The notes under the pieces were generated by a model, which searched no databases, had not been told where the DNA came from, and saw nothing but the letters and a program-made list of their open reading frames with translations. Shown one piece after another: positions 45,080 to 55,391 of a DNA stretch of 64,000 bases (within the stretch, counting starts at the first letter, position 1; every line of letters starts with the position of its first letter). Both the position numbers and the translations under genes were made by a program. This DNA comes from Pseudomonas lalkuanensis. Its GTDB lineage: Bacteria; Pseudomonadota; Gammaproteobacteria; Pseudomonadales; Pseudomonadaceae. The DNA lies in assembly GCF_008807375.1 (NCBI RefSeq), contig NZ_CP043311.1:2460001-2524000 (forward strand). Direction: 5' to 3'.

Positions 45080-46108
45080 ATGACAGGCACGTCCGCCGAG
45101 AAAGGCACCATCTCCGTCCGCCTGGTCCACGAAGCCCTGCTGGAACTCCGCCAGCGGGGCTTTGACGATTCCGACCTGCTGAGCCAGAGCGGCATTCCCG
45201 TCGAGCTGCTGGCCAAGCCCTATGGACGCGTGTCGTCGCAGCTCTACGGGCAGCTGTGGCTGCTCATCGCGCGGACCATGGACGACGAGTTCTTCGGCAT
45301 GAACCCGCGGCGGATGAAGTCCGGCAGCTTCGCCTACATGACTCGCGCGGCGGCGAAGGAGCCCACCGTGGGGGCGGCCCTGGAGCTGTCCCTGCGATTC
45401 CTCGAACTGGTCTTCGACGGCCTTTCGCCGCGCCTGGAGCGTCGGGGCGGTCTTGCTGAAATTACGTTGGATGAACCCGAGGAGCAGCAATGCAGGGCCT
45501 TCAGCTACTTCACCCTGTGGCTGATGATCCACGGCCTGATGTGCTGGCTGGCCGGGCGGCGCATTCCCATCCTCGGCGTCGACCTGCGCTGCGCAGTGCC
45601 GGACTACATCGAGGACTACCGGGTGATGTTCAGCACCAATCTGCGCTTCTCCCGTCCCCAGAGCCGACTGCTGTTCAATGCCGACTGCCTGGAGCTGCCG
45701 GTTCGGCGCACGCCGCGTGACCTCAAGCGTTTCCTCGCCGGCTTGCCGGCGAACATCCTGGTACGTTATCGCGATCCGCAAAGCCTCGCGGCGCGCATCC
45801 GCGCCTACCTGCGCAGCATCCGCCCCGAGCGCTGGCCCGACGTGGAAGCGCTGTCCAGCCACTTCTACATGGCGCCGTCCACCCTGCGCCGCAAGCTGTC
45901 CCTGGAAGGGCAGTCCTACCAGGGGCTGAAGGACCAGGTCCGGCGCGACCTGGCCATCGCCCGACTGGACAACGGGGAAGGCAACTTCACCGAGCTGGCC
46001 TTCGAGCTGGGCTTTGCAGACACCAGCGCCTTCTACAAGGCATTCAAGAAATGGACCGGCTCAACGCCCGGGCAATACCGCGCCTTGATTCATCCGGATT
46101 CAAGTTGA
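45080..46108 (+). CDS. AraC-family regulator (OruR/ArgR-like, arabinose-binding-domain type)
   Basis: 342 residues with the C-terminal AraC/XylS helix-turn-helix ([36 protein letters not shown] followed by [32 protein letters not shown], about residues 255-335) and the N-terminal domain typical of regulators with about 340 residues. It may regulate the adjacent acyl-CoA ligase. An AraC-type regulator (QhpR) is known for QHNDH operons, so control of qhp is an alternative. I cannot tell which from sequence alone. Confidence 0.85.
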   Translation: MTGTSAEKGTISVRLVHEALLELRQRGFDDSDLLSQSGIPVELLAKPYGRVSSQLYGQLWLLIARTMDDEFFGMNPRRMKSGSFAYMTRAAAKEPTVGAALELSLRFLELVFDGLSPRLERRGGLAEITLDEPEEQQCRAFSYFTLWLMIHGLMCWLAGRRIPILGVDLRCAVPDYIEDYRVMFSTNLRFSRPQSRLLFNADCLELPVRRTPRDLKRFLAGLPANILVRYRDPQSLAARIRAYLRSIRPERWPDVEALSSHFYMAPSTLRRKLSLEGQSYQGLKDQVRRDLAIARLDNGEGNFTELAFELGFADTSAFYKAFKKWTGSTPGQYRALIHPDSS

Positions 46109-46187
46109 GGCGCCTTTCCGCCGCTGTATGACAGGGCGGCCGATGCCTGCACCCAATTGCCGACCAGAAACACACAGGACCCTTTCC

Positions 46188-48329
46188 ATGCCCCTCAACC
46201 GACTTTCCATCCAGTGGAAGATCACCTTGCTGGCGGGCCTCTGCCTGCTGGCCATCGTCGCCGTGCTGATCGGTATTTCGCTCTACCGCATGGGCGCCGG
46301 CACCGAACTGGTCAAGGCGAACAGTGCTCAGATGCTGGAGACCTCGGCTCGCGAGCGCATGGAAGGGGAGGGCAAGGTGCAGGCGCTGACCATCCAGCGC
46401 TACTTCCTCTCGTCCTACCAGGACGGCCTCAACTTCTCCCGCCAGGTGCTGCTGCAGAAGCGCCAGGCGCAGAAACTGCAACTGGACAGCCAGGCGCTGC
46501 GCGACGACCTGAATCAGCAGGTGAAGGAAGCCCTGCAGGCCAACCCGCAGCTGCTCAGCCTCTACCTGGTGTTCGAGCCGAACGCATTGGACGGCAACGA
46601 CGCGCTCTACGCCAATCGCACTGAACTTGGCAGCAACGAGGCGGGCCGCTTCTCTGCCTACTGGGCGCAGCGTGGTGGCCAGCTCAGCAGCCTGGCGCCC
46701 ACCGAAGCGATGATCAGCGACGCCACGCCCATGCTCGACGGCAGCCCGTTCAACACCTGGTTCAACTGCCCGAAACAGACCCTGAAGCCCTGCCTGCTTG
46801 ACCCGTACTTCGACGACGCCTCGGGCCAGAAGACCCTGATCACCACGCTGACCTTCCCGGTGATCGAGGACGGCAGGATGCTCGCGGTGGTCGGCATGGA
46901 TATCAGCCTGAGCAATCTGCAGCAGCTGGCCAGTGCCGGCAGCCAGGGGTTGTATGACGGCCAGGGCGCCATCAGCATCCTCAGCCCGGCGGGCCTGCTC
47001 GCCGGCCATAGCGAAGACGCCGGTCTGCTGGGCCAGGGATTGGCCAAGGCCTACCCGAATGAAGCCAATACGCTGCTCGGCCTGCAACGCGAGGGCAAGG
47101 CCCACGAGCAGCAGGCCGATGACCACTTGCAGGTGCTCGCGCCGCTGCAGCCGATTCCGGAATCCAAGCCCTGGGCCGTGCTCCTCGACGTGCCCATGCA
47201 GACTCTGCTGGCTCCGGCCCTTGAACTGCAACAGGACCTGGATGCGCGCAACGCCCAGGGCACCTGGCTGGAGCTGCTGTTCGGCGTTGCCGCCGCCATC
47301 GCCGGCCTGCTGCTGGTGTGGCTCACCGCCCGCGGCGTGACCCGGCCGATCCAGGGCGTGGCGCACATGCTCCGTGACATCGCCAGCGGCGAGGGCGACC
47401 TCACCCGGCGCCTGGACTACGCCCGCCAGGACGAGCTGGGCGAGCTGGCCGGCTGGTTCAACCGTTTCCTCGACAAGCTGCAGCCGATCATCGCCGACGT
47501 GAAGCGCTCGGTGCAGGACGCCCGCGGCACCGCCGACCAGTCCGCCGCCATCGCCAGCCAGACCAGCGCCGGCATGCAGCAGCAGTACCGCGAAGTCGAC
47601 CAGGTGGCCACCGCCTCCAACGAGATGAGCGCCACCGCCCAGGACGTCGCCCGCAGCGCCGCCCAGGCCGCCGAAGCCGCCCGCGGCGCCGACCATGCCA
47701 CCCGGGAAGGCCTCGGCGTGATCGGCAAGACCACCAGCGCCATCGAGCAACTGGCCAGCGAAATGAGCGCGGCCATGGAAGAAGTGCAGGCCCTGGCCAA
47801 CAGCAGCGAGCAGATCGGCTCGGTGCTGGAAGTGATCCGCGCCATCGCCGAACAGACCAACCTGCTGGCGCTCAATGCCGCCATCGAGGCCGCGCGGGCC
47901 GGCGAGGCCGGGCGCGGCTTCGCGGTGGTGGCCGACGAGGTGCGCAACCTGGCCAAGCGCACCCAGGATTCGGTGGAGGAAATCCGCCAGGTGATCGAGG
48001 GCCTGCAGCACGGCACCCGCGAAGTGGTCGGCTCGATGCACAGCAGCCACCGCCAGGCGCAGGGCAGCGTCGAGCAGGTGGAACAGGCGGTGGCGGCGCT
48101 GCAGCGCATCGGCGAGGCGGTGACGGTGATCACCGACATGAACCTGCAGATCGCGTCTGCCGCCGAGGAACAGAGCGCGGTGGCCGAGGAGATCAACCGC
48201 AACGTGGCGGCGATCCGCGACGTCACCGAATCCCTTTCCGGCCAGGCCGAGGAGTCGGCCCAGGTCAGCCAGGCGCTGAACCGCCTGGCCAACCACCAGC
48301 AGGGGCTGATGGATCAGTTCCGCGCGTAG
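46188..48329 (+). CDS. Methyl-accepting chemotaxis protein
   Basis: The 713-residue transmembrane chemoreceptor has TM1 at about 10-34 and a large periplasmic dCache-like sensor (about 35-358). TM2 is at about 361-383 ([22 protein letters not shown]), followed by HAMP, then a long methylation and signalling coil with the tip [43 protein letters not shown] (about 550-590). There is no C-terminal CheR-binding pentapeptide. The sensor lacks the obvious amino-acid-binding dCache motif, so the ligand is open. AGGA precedes the ATG at 46188. Context next to catabolic operons suggests a growth substrate as attractant (inference). Confidence 0.9.
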   Translation: MPLNRLSIQWKITLLAGLCLLAIVAVLIGISLYRMGAGTELVKANSAQMLETSARERMEGEGKVQALTIQRYFLSSYQDGLNFSRQVLLQKRQAQKLQLDSQALRDDLNQQVKEALQANPQLLSLYLVFEPNALDGNDALYANRTELGSNEAGRFSAYWAQRGGQLSSLAPTEAMISDATPMLDGSPFNTWFNCPKQTLKPCLLDPYFDDASGQKTLITTLTFPVIEDGRMLAVVGMDISLSNLQQLASAGSQGLYDGQGAISILSPAGLLAGHSEDAGLLGQGLAKAYPNEANTLLGLQREGKAHEQQADDHLQVLAPLQPIPESKPWAVLLDVPMQTLLAPALELQQDLDARNAQGTWLELLFGVAAAIAGLLLVWLTARGVTRPIQGVAHMLRDIASGEGDLTRRLDYARQDELGELAGWFNRFLDKLQPIIADVKRSVQDARGTADQSAAIASQTSAGMQQQYREVDQVATASNEMSATAQDVARSAAQAAEAARGADHATREGLGVIGKTTSAIEQLASEMSAAMEEVQALANSSEQIGSVLEVIRAIAEQTNLLALNAAIEAARAGEAGRGFAVVADEVRNLAKRTQDSVEEIRQVIEGLQHGTREVVGSMHSSHRQAQGSVEQVEQAVAALQRIGEAVTVITDMNLQIASAAEEQSAVAEEINRNVAAIRDVTESLSGQAEESAQVSQALNRLANHQQGLMDQFRA

Positions 48330-48372
48330 GGTGAATGTCGCGCTTTGCATCCACCAGCGCGGCAGAGCCCGG

Positions 48373-48420
48373 CGTGGGAGCCAGTTCATTCGCGAAAGCA
48401 GGGCACCGTCCTGCGCTCCC
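48373..48420. repeat. Degenerate REP element
   Basis: CGTGGGAGCCAGTTCATTCG then CGCTCCCAA after an inner GCAGG/CCTGC hairpin. Same family as other REPs with several changes. It lies between the chemoreceptor and the isoleucine cluster. Confidence 0.6.
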
Positions 48421-48505
48421 AATCCCCCTGTCAATTCCGCTCACCCAGGTTGATGCCTTTCGACATTGCCGCCACGGGCCCCTGGCGCGACCATCCCGGT
48501 ACTCC

Positions 48506-48516
48506 AACAAAAACAA
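48506..48516 (+). promoter_or_regulatory. Candidate Crc/Hfq site in the isoleucine cluster leader
   Basis: AACAAAAACAA contains two overlapping AANAANAA motifs. It ends 3 bases before the GGGAG ribosome site and 16 bases before the ligase ATG. Confidence 0.6.
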
Positions 48517-48532
48517 CCTGGGAGTCCACCCG

Positions 48533-50152
48533 ATGCGCGACTACTTCACCGCTGCCCACGAGTTCGACTACGCCAGCGCCGCGTCCACCACCCTGGCGGG
48601 CAATCTCGATGCCCTGAACGCCTGTGTCGAATGCTGCGACCGCCATGTCGAGCCAGGCCGCGTCGCGCTGGTCTGGGAGGGGCGCAATGGCGAGCAGGCC
48701 ACCTGGACCTTCGCCCAGCTCAAGGACGCGTCGGCGCGCTTTGCCAACCTGCTGCAAGCCCGTGGCGTCAAGCCCGGCGATTGCGTCTCGGGCATGCTCC
48801 CGCGTACCCCGGAACTGTTGATCACCATCCTCGGCACCTGGCGTGCCGGTGCCGTCTACCAGCCGCTGTTCACCGCCTTCGGGCCCAAGGCCATTGAGCA
48901 CCGGGTGCAGGGCGCCGGTTCGAAACTGGTAGTCACCGACCTCACCAACCGCAGCAAGCTGGATGAAGTGGAAGGGGTGCCGCCGGTGCTGACGGTGGGT
49001 GATGACTTCTGGGCCGAGCTGGAGCGCCAGCCGGACCGATTCGAGCCGGTGCTGCGCAAGGCCTCCGATCCCTTCCTGCTGATGTTCACCTCGGGCACCA
49101 CGGGTCTTGCCAAGCCGCTGGCCGTGCCGCTGAAGGCCATAGTCGCCTTCGTCAGCTACATGCGTGACGCGGTCGACCTGCGCCCGGACGACAAGTTCTG
49201 GAACCTGGCTGATCCGGGCTGGGCCTACGGCCTGTACTACGCCGTGACCGGTCCGCTCGCCATGGGCCATGCCACCACCTTCTACGAGGGCGGTTTCACG
49301 GTGGAGAGCACCTGCCGCATCATCCGCGAATACGGCATCACCAACCTGGCCGGCTCGCCCACCGCCTACCGCCTGCTACTGGCCGCCCGGGACGAGGTGG
49401 AGGCCGCCATCAAGGGCAACCTGCGCGCCGTCAGTAGTGCCGGCGAGCCCCTGACCCCGGAGGTCATCCGCTGGTTCGGCGAGGGCCTTGGCTGCACCAT
49501 CCACGACCACTACGGGCAGACCGAACTGGGCATGGTGCTGTGCAACCACCATGCGCTGGAGCACCCGGTGCGCCTGGGCGCTGCCGGCTTCGCCATGCCC
49601 GGCCATCGCGTGGTGGTGCTGGACGAACAGCACCGCGAGCTGCCCGCCGGCCAGCCCGGCATCCTCGCCCTGGACATGCCGCGCTCGCCGCTGTTCTGGT
49701 TCCCCGGTTATCAGGGCATGGCCACCAAGGCCTTCGTCGGTGACTACTATCTGAGTGGTGACACCGTGGAACTGAACGAGGACGGCAGCATCAGCTTCGT
49801 CGGTCGCGCCGACGATGTGATCACCACCTCCGGCTACCGCGTCGGCCCCTTCGATGTGGAGAGCGCGCTGATCGAGCATCCGGCGGTAATCGAAGCCGCA
49901 GTGATCGGCAAGCCCGACCCGGAGCGTACCGAACTGGTCAAGGCCTTCGTGGTGCTGCATGGCGGCCACAGCGCCAACCCCGAACTGGCCGAAGCACTGC
50001 AGCAGTACGTGCGCAAGCGCCTTTCCGCCCATTCCTATCCGCGCGAAATCGAGTTCGTCGCGGAATTGCCCAAGACCCCGAGCGGCAAGATCCAGCGTTT
50101 CCTCCTGCGTAACCAGGAGATCGCCAAGGCCCAGGCGGCCGCCGCTCACTGA
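48533..50152 (+). CDS. Acyl-CoA ligase (AMP-forming), MACS-like, first gene of the 2-methylbutyrate cluster
   Basis: The 539-residue ANL enzyme has [43 protein letters not shown] (MACS-type), [56 protein letters not shown], and the catalytic Lys in [12 protein letters not shown]. It likely activates branched or short acids to CoA. The gene order resembles P. putida PP_2213-2217 (ligase, SDR, thiolase, acyl-CoA dehydrogenase, hydratase). ATG at 48533 with GGGAG. Confidence 0.87.
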   Translation: MRDYFTAAHEFDYASAASTTLAGNLDALNACVECCDRHVEPGRVALVWEGRNGEQATWTFAQLKDASARFANLLQARGVKPGDCVSGMLPRTPELLITILGTWRAGAVYQPLFTAFGPKAIEHRVQGAGSKLVVTDLTNRSKLDEVEGVPPVLTVGDDFWAELERQPDRFEPVLRKASDPFLLMFTSGTTGLAKPLAVPLKAIVAFVSYMRDAVDLRPDDKFWNLADPGWAYGLYYAVTGPLAMGHATTFYEGGFTVESTCRIIREYGITNLAGSPTAYRLLLAARDEVEAAIKGNLRAVSSAGEPLTPEVIRWFGEGLGCTIHDHYGQTELGMVLCNHHALEHPVRLGAAGFAMPGHRVVVLDEQHRELPAGQPGILALDMPRSPLFWFPGYQGMATKAFVGDYYLSGDTVELNEDGSISFVGRADDVITTSGYRVGPFDVESALIEHPAVIEAAVIGKPDPERTELVKAFVVLHGGHSANPELAEALQQYVRKRLSAHSYPREIEFVAELPKTPSGKIQRFLLRNQEIAKAQAAAAH

Positions 50153-50169
50153 TCCGAAGGAGTACAACC

Positions 50170-50937
50170 GTGCGTATCGAGAATTCCGTTTTCCTGGTGA
50201 CCGGCGGCAGTTCCGGCCTTGGCCTGGCCACGGCCCGCGAACTGGTGGGGCAGGGCGGCAAGGTGGTGCTGGTGGACATCAACGCCGAAGCCGGCAACGC
50301 CCGCGCCGAAGAACTGGGCGCCAATGCCCGCTTCGTGAAAGCCGACATCACCCGTGAAGAAGACGCCCGCGCTGCCGTGTCCGCCGCAGTAGAAATCTTT
50401 GGCGGCCTGCACGGGCTGGTCAATTGCGCTGGCGTCGCGCCGGCCGAGAAGGTCATCGGCCGCAACGGCGCCCACGGCCTGGACAGCTTCGCCCGCACCA
50501 TCAGCATCAACCTGGTCGGCAGCTTCAACATGCTGCGACTGGCCGCCGAGGCCATGTCCCAGGGGCAGCCCAACGAAGAGGGCGAGCGCGGGGTGATCAT
50601 CAACACCGCCTCGGTCGCGGCCTTCGACGGCCAGATCGGCCAAGCCGCTTATTCCGCTTCCAAGAGCGGTGTGGTTGGCATGACCCTGCCTGTTGCCCGC
50701 GAACTGGCACGCCACGGCATCCGCGTGATGTGCATTGCCCCCGGCATCTTCGAAACCCCGATGATGGCCGGCATGCCCCAGGAAGTGCGTGACTCCCTCG
50801 GTGCTGCCGTGCCCTTCCCGCCGCGCCTTGGCCGTCCGGCCGAGTACGCCGCTCTGGTCCGCCACATCGTCGAGAACGCCATGCTCAATGGCGAAGTGAT
50901 TCGCCTCGATGGCGCTATCCGTATGGCCGCAAAGTAA
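50170..50937 (+). CDS. 3-hydroxy-2-methylbutyryl-CoA dehydrogenase-type SDR
   Basis: 255 residues, HSD17B10-like short-chain dehydrogenase: [19 protein letters not shown] (NAD site), [42 protein letters not shown], Ser in [36 protein letters not shown] with the Tyr-x-x-x-Lys pair, and [13 protein letters not shown]. The enzyme should oxidise 2-methyl-3-hydroxybutyryl-CoA. The start is GTG with AAGGAG 7 bases before. It is 17 bases after the ligase stop. Confidence 0.9.
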   Translation: MRIENSVFLVTGGSSGLGLATARELVGQGGKVVLVDINAEAGNARAEELGANARFVKADITREEDARAAVSAAVEIFGGLHGLVNCAGVAPAEKVIGRNGAHGLDSFARTISINLVGSFNMLRLAAEAMSQGQPNEEGERGVIINTASVAAFDGQIGQAAYSASKSGVVGMTLPVARELARHGIRVMCIAPGIFETPMMAGMPQEVRDSLGAAVPFPPRLGRPAEYAALVRHIVENAMLNGEVIRLDGAIRMAAK

Positions 50938-50947
50938 GGAGGACGCC

Positions 50948-52135
50948 ATGAACAAGGATTCCATCGTTATCGTCAGTGCTGCCCGTACCGCCATGGGCGG
51001 CTTCCTCGGCGACTTCAAGGACATGACCGCCGCGCAACTGGGTGCGGCCGCCAACCGTGCCGTGCTGGAACGCGCGGGCGTTCCGGGCGACGCCGTGGAC
51101 GAGGTCATCATGGGCTGCGTGCTGCAGGCCGGCCAGGGCCAGGCTCCGGCGCGCCAGTCCGCACTCGGCGCGGGCCTGCCCCAGGGCGTGGTCTGCTCCA
51201 CGGTGAACAAGATGTGCGGCTCGGGCATGAAGACCGTAATGCTCGCCCATGACCTGCTGCGTGCCGGCAGTGCCGATGTGGTCCTGGCCGGGGGCATGGA
51301 GAGCATGTCCAACGCGCCCTACCTGCTGGAGCGCGCCCGTTCCGGCTACCGCATGGGCCACGGCAAGGTGCTGGACCACATGTTCCTCGACGGCCTGGAA
51401 GACGCCTACGACAAGGGCCGCCTGATGGGCACCTTCGCCGAGGATTGTGCCCAGGCCTATGGCTTCACCCGCGAGCAGCAGGACGCTTTCGCCATTGCCT
51501 CCCTGACCCGCGCGCAGAAAGCCATGGCCGACGGCCGCTTCGCTGCCGAGATCGTTCCCGTGGAGGCGAAATCCGGCCGCGAGGTGGTGACCATCAGCCA
51601 GGACGAGCAGCCACCGAAGGCGCGCCTGGAGAAGATTCCCACCCTCAAGCCGGCGTTCCGCGAGGGCGGCACCGTCACCGCGGCCAACTCCAGTTCCATT
51701 TCCGACGGCGCGGCATCCCTGCTACTGATGCGTCTGGAGGAAGCGGAAAAGCGCGGCCTGAAGCCGCTGGCCCAGATTGCCGGCCATGCCTCCTTCGCCC
51801 AGGCGCCGAACCTCTTCACCACTGCACCGGTGGGTTCCATCCAGCGCCTGCTGGCCCGCACCGGCTGGAGCCTGGGCGAGGTGGACCTGTTCGAAGTGAA
51901 CGAAGCCTTCGCTGTGGTGCCCATGGTCGCCATGCGTGACCTGGACATCTCCCACGACAGGATCAACGTCCACGGCGGCGCCTGCGCCCTGGGCCACCCC
52001 ATCGGCGCCTCCGGCGCGCGGGTGCTGGTGACCCTGCTCAATGCGCTGTCCCAGTACGACCTGAAGCGTGGCGTGGCGTCGGTGTGCATCGGTGGCGGCG
52101 AGGCCACTGCTGTCGCTATCGAACTCATCAAGTGA
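50948..52135 (+). CDS. Acetyl-CoA C-acyltransferase (thiolase)
   Basis: 395 residues with the thiolase triad: acyl-accepting Cys90 in NKMCGSGMK, His in NEAF...[16 protein letters not shown], and the second Cys in SVCIGGGEA. The chain also has [25 protein letters not shown] and [16 protein letters not shown]. In this cluster it would cleave 2-methylacetoacetyl-CoA to acetyl-CoA and propionyl-CoA. ATG at 50948 with AAGGAGGAC. The start is 10 bases after the SDR stop. Confidence 0.92.
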   Translation: MNKDSIVIVSAARTAMGGFLGDFKDMTAAQLGAAANRAVLERAGVPGDAVDEVIMGCVLQAGQGQAPARQSALGAGLPQGVVCSTVNKMCGSGMKTVMLAHDLLRAGSADVVLAGGMESMSNAPYLLERARSGYRMGHGKVLDHMFLDGLEDAYDKGRLMGTFAEDCAQAYGFTREQQDAFAIASLTRAQKAMADGRFAAEIVPVEAKSGREVVTISQDEQPPKARLEKIPTLKPAFREGGTVTAANSSSISDGAASLLLMRLEEAEKRGLKPLAQIAGHASFAQAPNLFTTAPVGSIQRLLARTGWSLGEVDLFEVNEAFAVVPMVAMRDLDISHDRINVHGGACALGHPIGASGARVLVTLLNALSQYDLKRGVASVCIGGGEATAVAIELIK

Positions 52136-52145
52136 GGGCTGGGCG

Positions 52146-53273
52146 ATGATCCCGAACGAAGACGAAATCCAGATCCGCGACATGGCGCGGCAGTTCGCCC
52201 AGGAGCGCCTGAAGCCTTTCGCCGCTGACTGGGACCGCGAACATCGCTTCCCCGCCGAGGCCATCCGCGAGATGGCGCAGCTGGGCTTCCTCGGCATGCT
52301 GGTGCCGGAAGAATGGGGCGGTGCGGCCACCGGCCACCTGGCCTATGCCATGGCGCTGGAAGAGATCGCCGCCGGCGACGGCGCCTGCTCCACCATCATG
52401 AGCGTGCACAATTCGGTGGGCTGCATGCCCATCCTCAAGTACGGCAGCCAGGAGCAGAAGGAGCGCTTCCTGCGTCCGCTGGCCACGGGTGAGATGATCG
52501 GCGCCTTCGCCCTCACTGAACCCCAGGCCGGATCGGATGCCAGCGACCTGCGCACCCGCGCCCGCCGCGACGGCGACCACTACGTATTGAACGGTGCCAA
52601 GCAGTTCATCACCTCGGGCAGCCATGCGGGAATGGTGATCGTCTTCGCCGTGACTGATCCGCAGGCCGGCAAGAAGGGCATCAGCGCCTTCATCGTGCCC
52701 ACCGATACCCCCGGCTATCAGGTGGTGCGGGTGGAGGACAAGCTCGGCCAGCACGCCTCCGATACCTGCCAGATCCAACTGGATGATGTGCGTATCTCGG
52801 CGTCCCTGCGTCTGGGTGAGGAGGGCGATGGCTACCGCATCGCCCTGTCCAACCTGGAGGGCGGGCGCATCGGCATCGCCGCGCAGTCCGTCGGCATGGC
52901 CCGCGCGGCCTTCGAGGCGGCGCGGGACTACGCCCACGAGCGCAAGACCTTCGGCAAGCCGATCATCGAGCACCAGGCAGTGTCTTTCCGCCTGGCCGAC
53001 ATGGCGACCCGGATCGCCGTGGCGCGGCAGATGGTTCACCACGCCGCCAGCCTGCGCGAGGCCGGCATGCCCTGCCTGACCGAGGCGTCCATGGCCAAGC
53101 TGTTCGCCTCGGAAATGGCCGAGAAGGTCTGTTCGGCGGCCATCCAGACCCTCGGCGGCTACGGCTACCTGAAGGACTTCCCGGTGGAGCGCATCTACCG
53201 TGACGTGCGGGTGTGCCAGATCTATGAAGGCACCTCGGATGTGCAGCGGATGGTGATTGCCCGCAGCCTCTGA
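52146..53273 (+). CDS. 2-methylbutyryl-CoA dehydrogenase-type acyl-CoA dehydrogenase
   Basis: The 375-residue short/branched-chain flavoprotein has [82 protein letters not shown], and the catalytic Glu in [11 protein letters not shown] (Glu361). It is a close relative of the enzyme at 16.5 kb but with its own cluster, so the two likely handle different branched acyl-CoAs. ATG at 52146, 10 bases after the thiolase stop. Confidence 0.9.
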   Translation: MIPNEDEIQIRDMARQFAQERLKPFAADWDREHRFPAEAIREMAQLGFLGMLVPEEWGGAATGHLAYAMALEEIAAGDGACSTIMSVHNSVGCMPILKYGSQEQKERFLRPLATGEMIGAFALTEPQAGSDASDLRTRARRDGDHYVLNGAKQFITSGSHAGMVIVFAVTDPQAGKKGISAFIVPTDTPGYQVVRVEDKLGQHASDTCQIQLDDVRISASLRLGEEGDGYRIALSNLEGGRIGIAAQSVGMARAAFEAARDYAHERKTFGKPIIEHQAVSFRLADMATRIAVARQMVHHAASLREAGMPCLTEASMAKLFASEMAEKVCSAAIQTLGGYGYLKDFPVERIYRDVRVCQIYEGTSDVQRMVIARSL

Positions 53274-53276
53274 TTT

Positions 53277-53350
53277 TTCGCGAATGAATTCGCTCCCACA
53301 GCCGAGGTAATGGCGACCCTCGTGGGAGCGATTTCAATCGCGATTGCAGG
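53277..53350. repeat. REP pair inside the isoleucine cluster
   Basis: Units CGAATGAATTCGCTCCCACA and CGTGGGAGCGATTTCAATCG flank 20 bases. They separate the dehydrogenase from the hydratase gene by a 113-base gap within an otherwise tightly packed operon. Confidence 0.85.
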
Positions 53351-53386
53351 CCGCAGGCCTGCCCATCCCATTTGAAGGAATTCTCC

Positions 53387-54157
53387 ATGACCTACCAGAC
53401 CCTGCTGGTGGAGCAGGCCGGCGCTGTCGGCCTGGTCACCCTCAATCGCCCCGAAGCCCTGAACGCCATCAACACCCAGCTCATCGATGAGCTGAACCAG
53501 GTACTCGACGGATTCGAGCGGGACGCTGCCATCGGCTGCGTGCTGATCACTGGCTCCGCCAAGGCCTTCGCCGCCGGCGCCGATGTGAAGGAAATGGCGC
53601 CGCTGTGCTTCCCCGGCACCTATCTGGACGACTTCCTCGGCCGCTGGGACCGCGTGGCGCAGCGGCGCAAGCCGATCATAGCCGCCGTGGCCGGCCACGC
53701 CCTGGGCGGCGGTTTCGAACTGGCGCTGATGTGCGACTTCATCATCGCTGCCGACACGGCACGCTTCGGCCTGCCGGAAGTGAAGCTGGGGGTGATTCCG
53801 GGTGCGGGCGGCGTCCAGCGCCTGACCCGGCTTGTCGGCCGCGCCAAGGCCATGGAAATGCTCCTGAGCGGACGCAGCATGGATGCCACCGAGGCCGAGC
53901 GTTGCGGTGTGGTGGCGCGGGTAGTGCCCGCCGCCGAATTGCTGGAGGAAGCCATGGACAGCGCCAGCCGCATCGCCGGGCAGTCGCGCACGGCGGTGAT
54001 GATGCTCAAGGAGTGCGTGAATCGGGTGGATGACGGATCGCTGGGCGAGGGGCTGCGCTTTGAGCGGCGGATGTTCCAGGCGGTGTTCGCCACGCCGGAT
54101 CAGAAGGAAGGCATGGGGGCCTTCATCGAGAAGAGGAAGCCGGTGTTCGGGCGGTAG
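53387..54157 (+). CDS. Enoyl-CoA hydratase (tiglyl-CoA hydratase role)
   Basis: The 256-residue crotonase-family protein has [99 protein letters not shown], and the two acidic catalytic positions. In this cluster it would hydrate tiglyl-CoA. The start is the ATG at 53387 with AAGGAA; a TTG 15 bases before is less likely. It may be expressed with the cluster despite the REP pair before it. Confidence 0.9.
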   Translation: MTYQTLLVEQAGAVGLVTLNRPEALNAINTQLIDELNQVLDGFERDAAIGCVLITGSAKAFAAGADVKEMAPLCFPGTYLDDFLGRWDRVAQRRKPIIAAVAGHALGGGFELALMCDFIIAADTARFGLPEVKLGVIPGAGGVQRLTRLVGRAKAMEMLLSGRSMDATEAERCGVVARVVPAAELLEEAMDSASRIAGQSRTAVMMLKECVNRVDDGSLGEGLRFERRMFQAVFATPDQKEGMGAFIEKRKPVFGR

Positions 54158-54187
54158 TCGGAATGTAGTCTGTGGATGCAGATTCAC

Positions 54188-54286
54188 TGTGGGAGCGAAT
54201 TCATTCGCGAGTGGGCTGAGTAGCGGCCCTTGATGGGTGGCAAGCTAGCCCTTCGGACTGCAATCGCGATTGAAATCGTTCCCACA
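54188..54286. repeat. REP pair downstream of the isoleucine cluster
   Basis: TGTGGGAGCGAATTCATTCG and, 42 bases after the first unit ends, CGATTGAAATCGTTCCCACA. Convergent gap between the hydratase and the LysR gene; may end both transcripts. Confidence 0.85.
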
Positions 54287-54315
54287 ACATCGGGATGGCG
54301 ATCATTCCGTAGAAA

Positions 54316-55239
54316 TCACGCCCGCTCCTTCTGCTCCTGCGCCATCACTTGCTGGCAGATCTCGATGATCTGCTCGCGCATCCAGCGGTTGGCCGGGTCC
54401 TGGTCGGTGCTTTCGTGCCAGTAAAGGTGGGTTTCCAGGGCAGGAACGTCGTGCACCGGCAGGTCCACGTAATGCAGGTCCTGGCGGCGGGCGAAGCGTT
54501 CTGGAACGGTGATGGCGAGGTCGGTGCCGTGCAATACGGTGGATGCCATCAGATAGTGCTGCGAGCGCAGGGTCACCTTGCGCTGGATGCCCATCTTGCC
54601 CAGCGACAGGTCCACATAGCCCAGGCCGCTGCGGCGGCTGGAGATGTGGATGTGGGACAGCGACAGGTATTCGTCCAGGGTGATCTTGTCCTTGGCCAAT
54701 GGGTGTCCACGACGCATGGCGCAGACGTAGCGGTCTTCCAACAGCTTGACGTGGCGCACCTGCGGGTCGGTGTTGAGCGGGGCATCCACGGCGAAGTCCA
54801 GGCGGCCGGCGGCCAGCTCCTTGGTGGTTTCGCGGCGCTTGGCCAGGAAACTCTCGATCTGCACGGTCGGCGCCAGGCGGCGCAGGCGCTGGAACAGCGG
54901 CGGCAGGATCACCGTTTCGGTGAGGTCGGTCATGCTGATGCGGTAGGTCTTGTTCGCCTGCGCCGGATTGAAGGTGCGGCTTTCCTGTACCGAAACCCGC
55001 AGCAGCTGCAGGGCGTTGCGCACCGGCCCGATGATGTTCTGCGCCATGGGCGTGGGCACCATGCCCTGGGCGGTACGCACGAACAGCGGATCGTTGAAGG
55101 TCTCGCGCAGGCGGGCGAGGGCGTTGGAGACGGCAGGCTGGGTAATGCCGACGATCTGGCCGGCGCGGGTCAGGTTGGCCTCGGTATAGATGGCGTCGAA
55201 GACGATGAAGAGGTTGAGGTCTACCTTGTTCAGATTCAT
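54316..55239 (-). CDS. LysR-type transcriptional regulator
   Basis: 307 residues: helix-turn-helix VDLNLFIVFDAIYTEANLTRAGQIVGITQPAVSNALARLRETFNDPLFVRTAQGMVPTPMA (residues 6-66), which is the NodD/LeuO-like subgroup, then a two-lobe sensor domain (TYRISMTDLTETVILPPLFQRL onward). It is divergent from the acyl-CoA dehydrogenase at 55.4 kb with 152 bases between, so it probably regulates that gene; the ligand is unknown. Confidence 0.9.
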   Translation of the reverse strand: MNLNKVDLNLFIVFDAIYTEANLTRAGQIVGITQPAVSNALARLRETFNDPLFVRTAQGMVPTPMAQNIIGPVRNALQLLRVSVQESRTFNPAQANKTYRISMTDLTETVILPPLFQRLRRLAPTVQIESFLAKRRETTKELAAGRLDFAVDAPLNTDPQVRHVKLLEDRYVCAMRRGHPLAKDKITLDEYLSLSHIHISSRRSGLGYVDLSLGKMGIQRKVTLRSQHYLMASTVLHGTDLAITVPERFARRQDLHYVDLPVHDVPALETHLYWHESTDQDPANRWMREQIIEICQQVMAQEQKERA

Positions 55240-55391
55240 GCCGGACGTGCTCCTGAAAGTTGTTTTTATCAGCGGATCATATATCGGTGATGAATGTTCA
55301 TAGATGCCGAAAATAGACTAGGGAAATCTTACGCCCTGTTCTAGCATCCTTACCAGACCTCACTAACAGCCCCGCAAAAAGGTAGCCCCGC

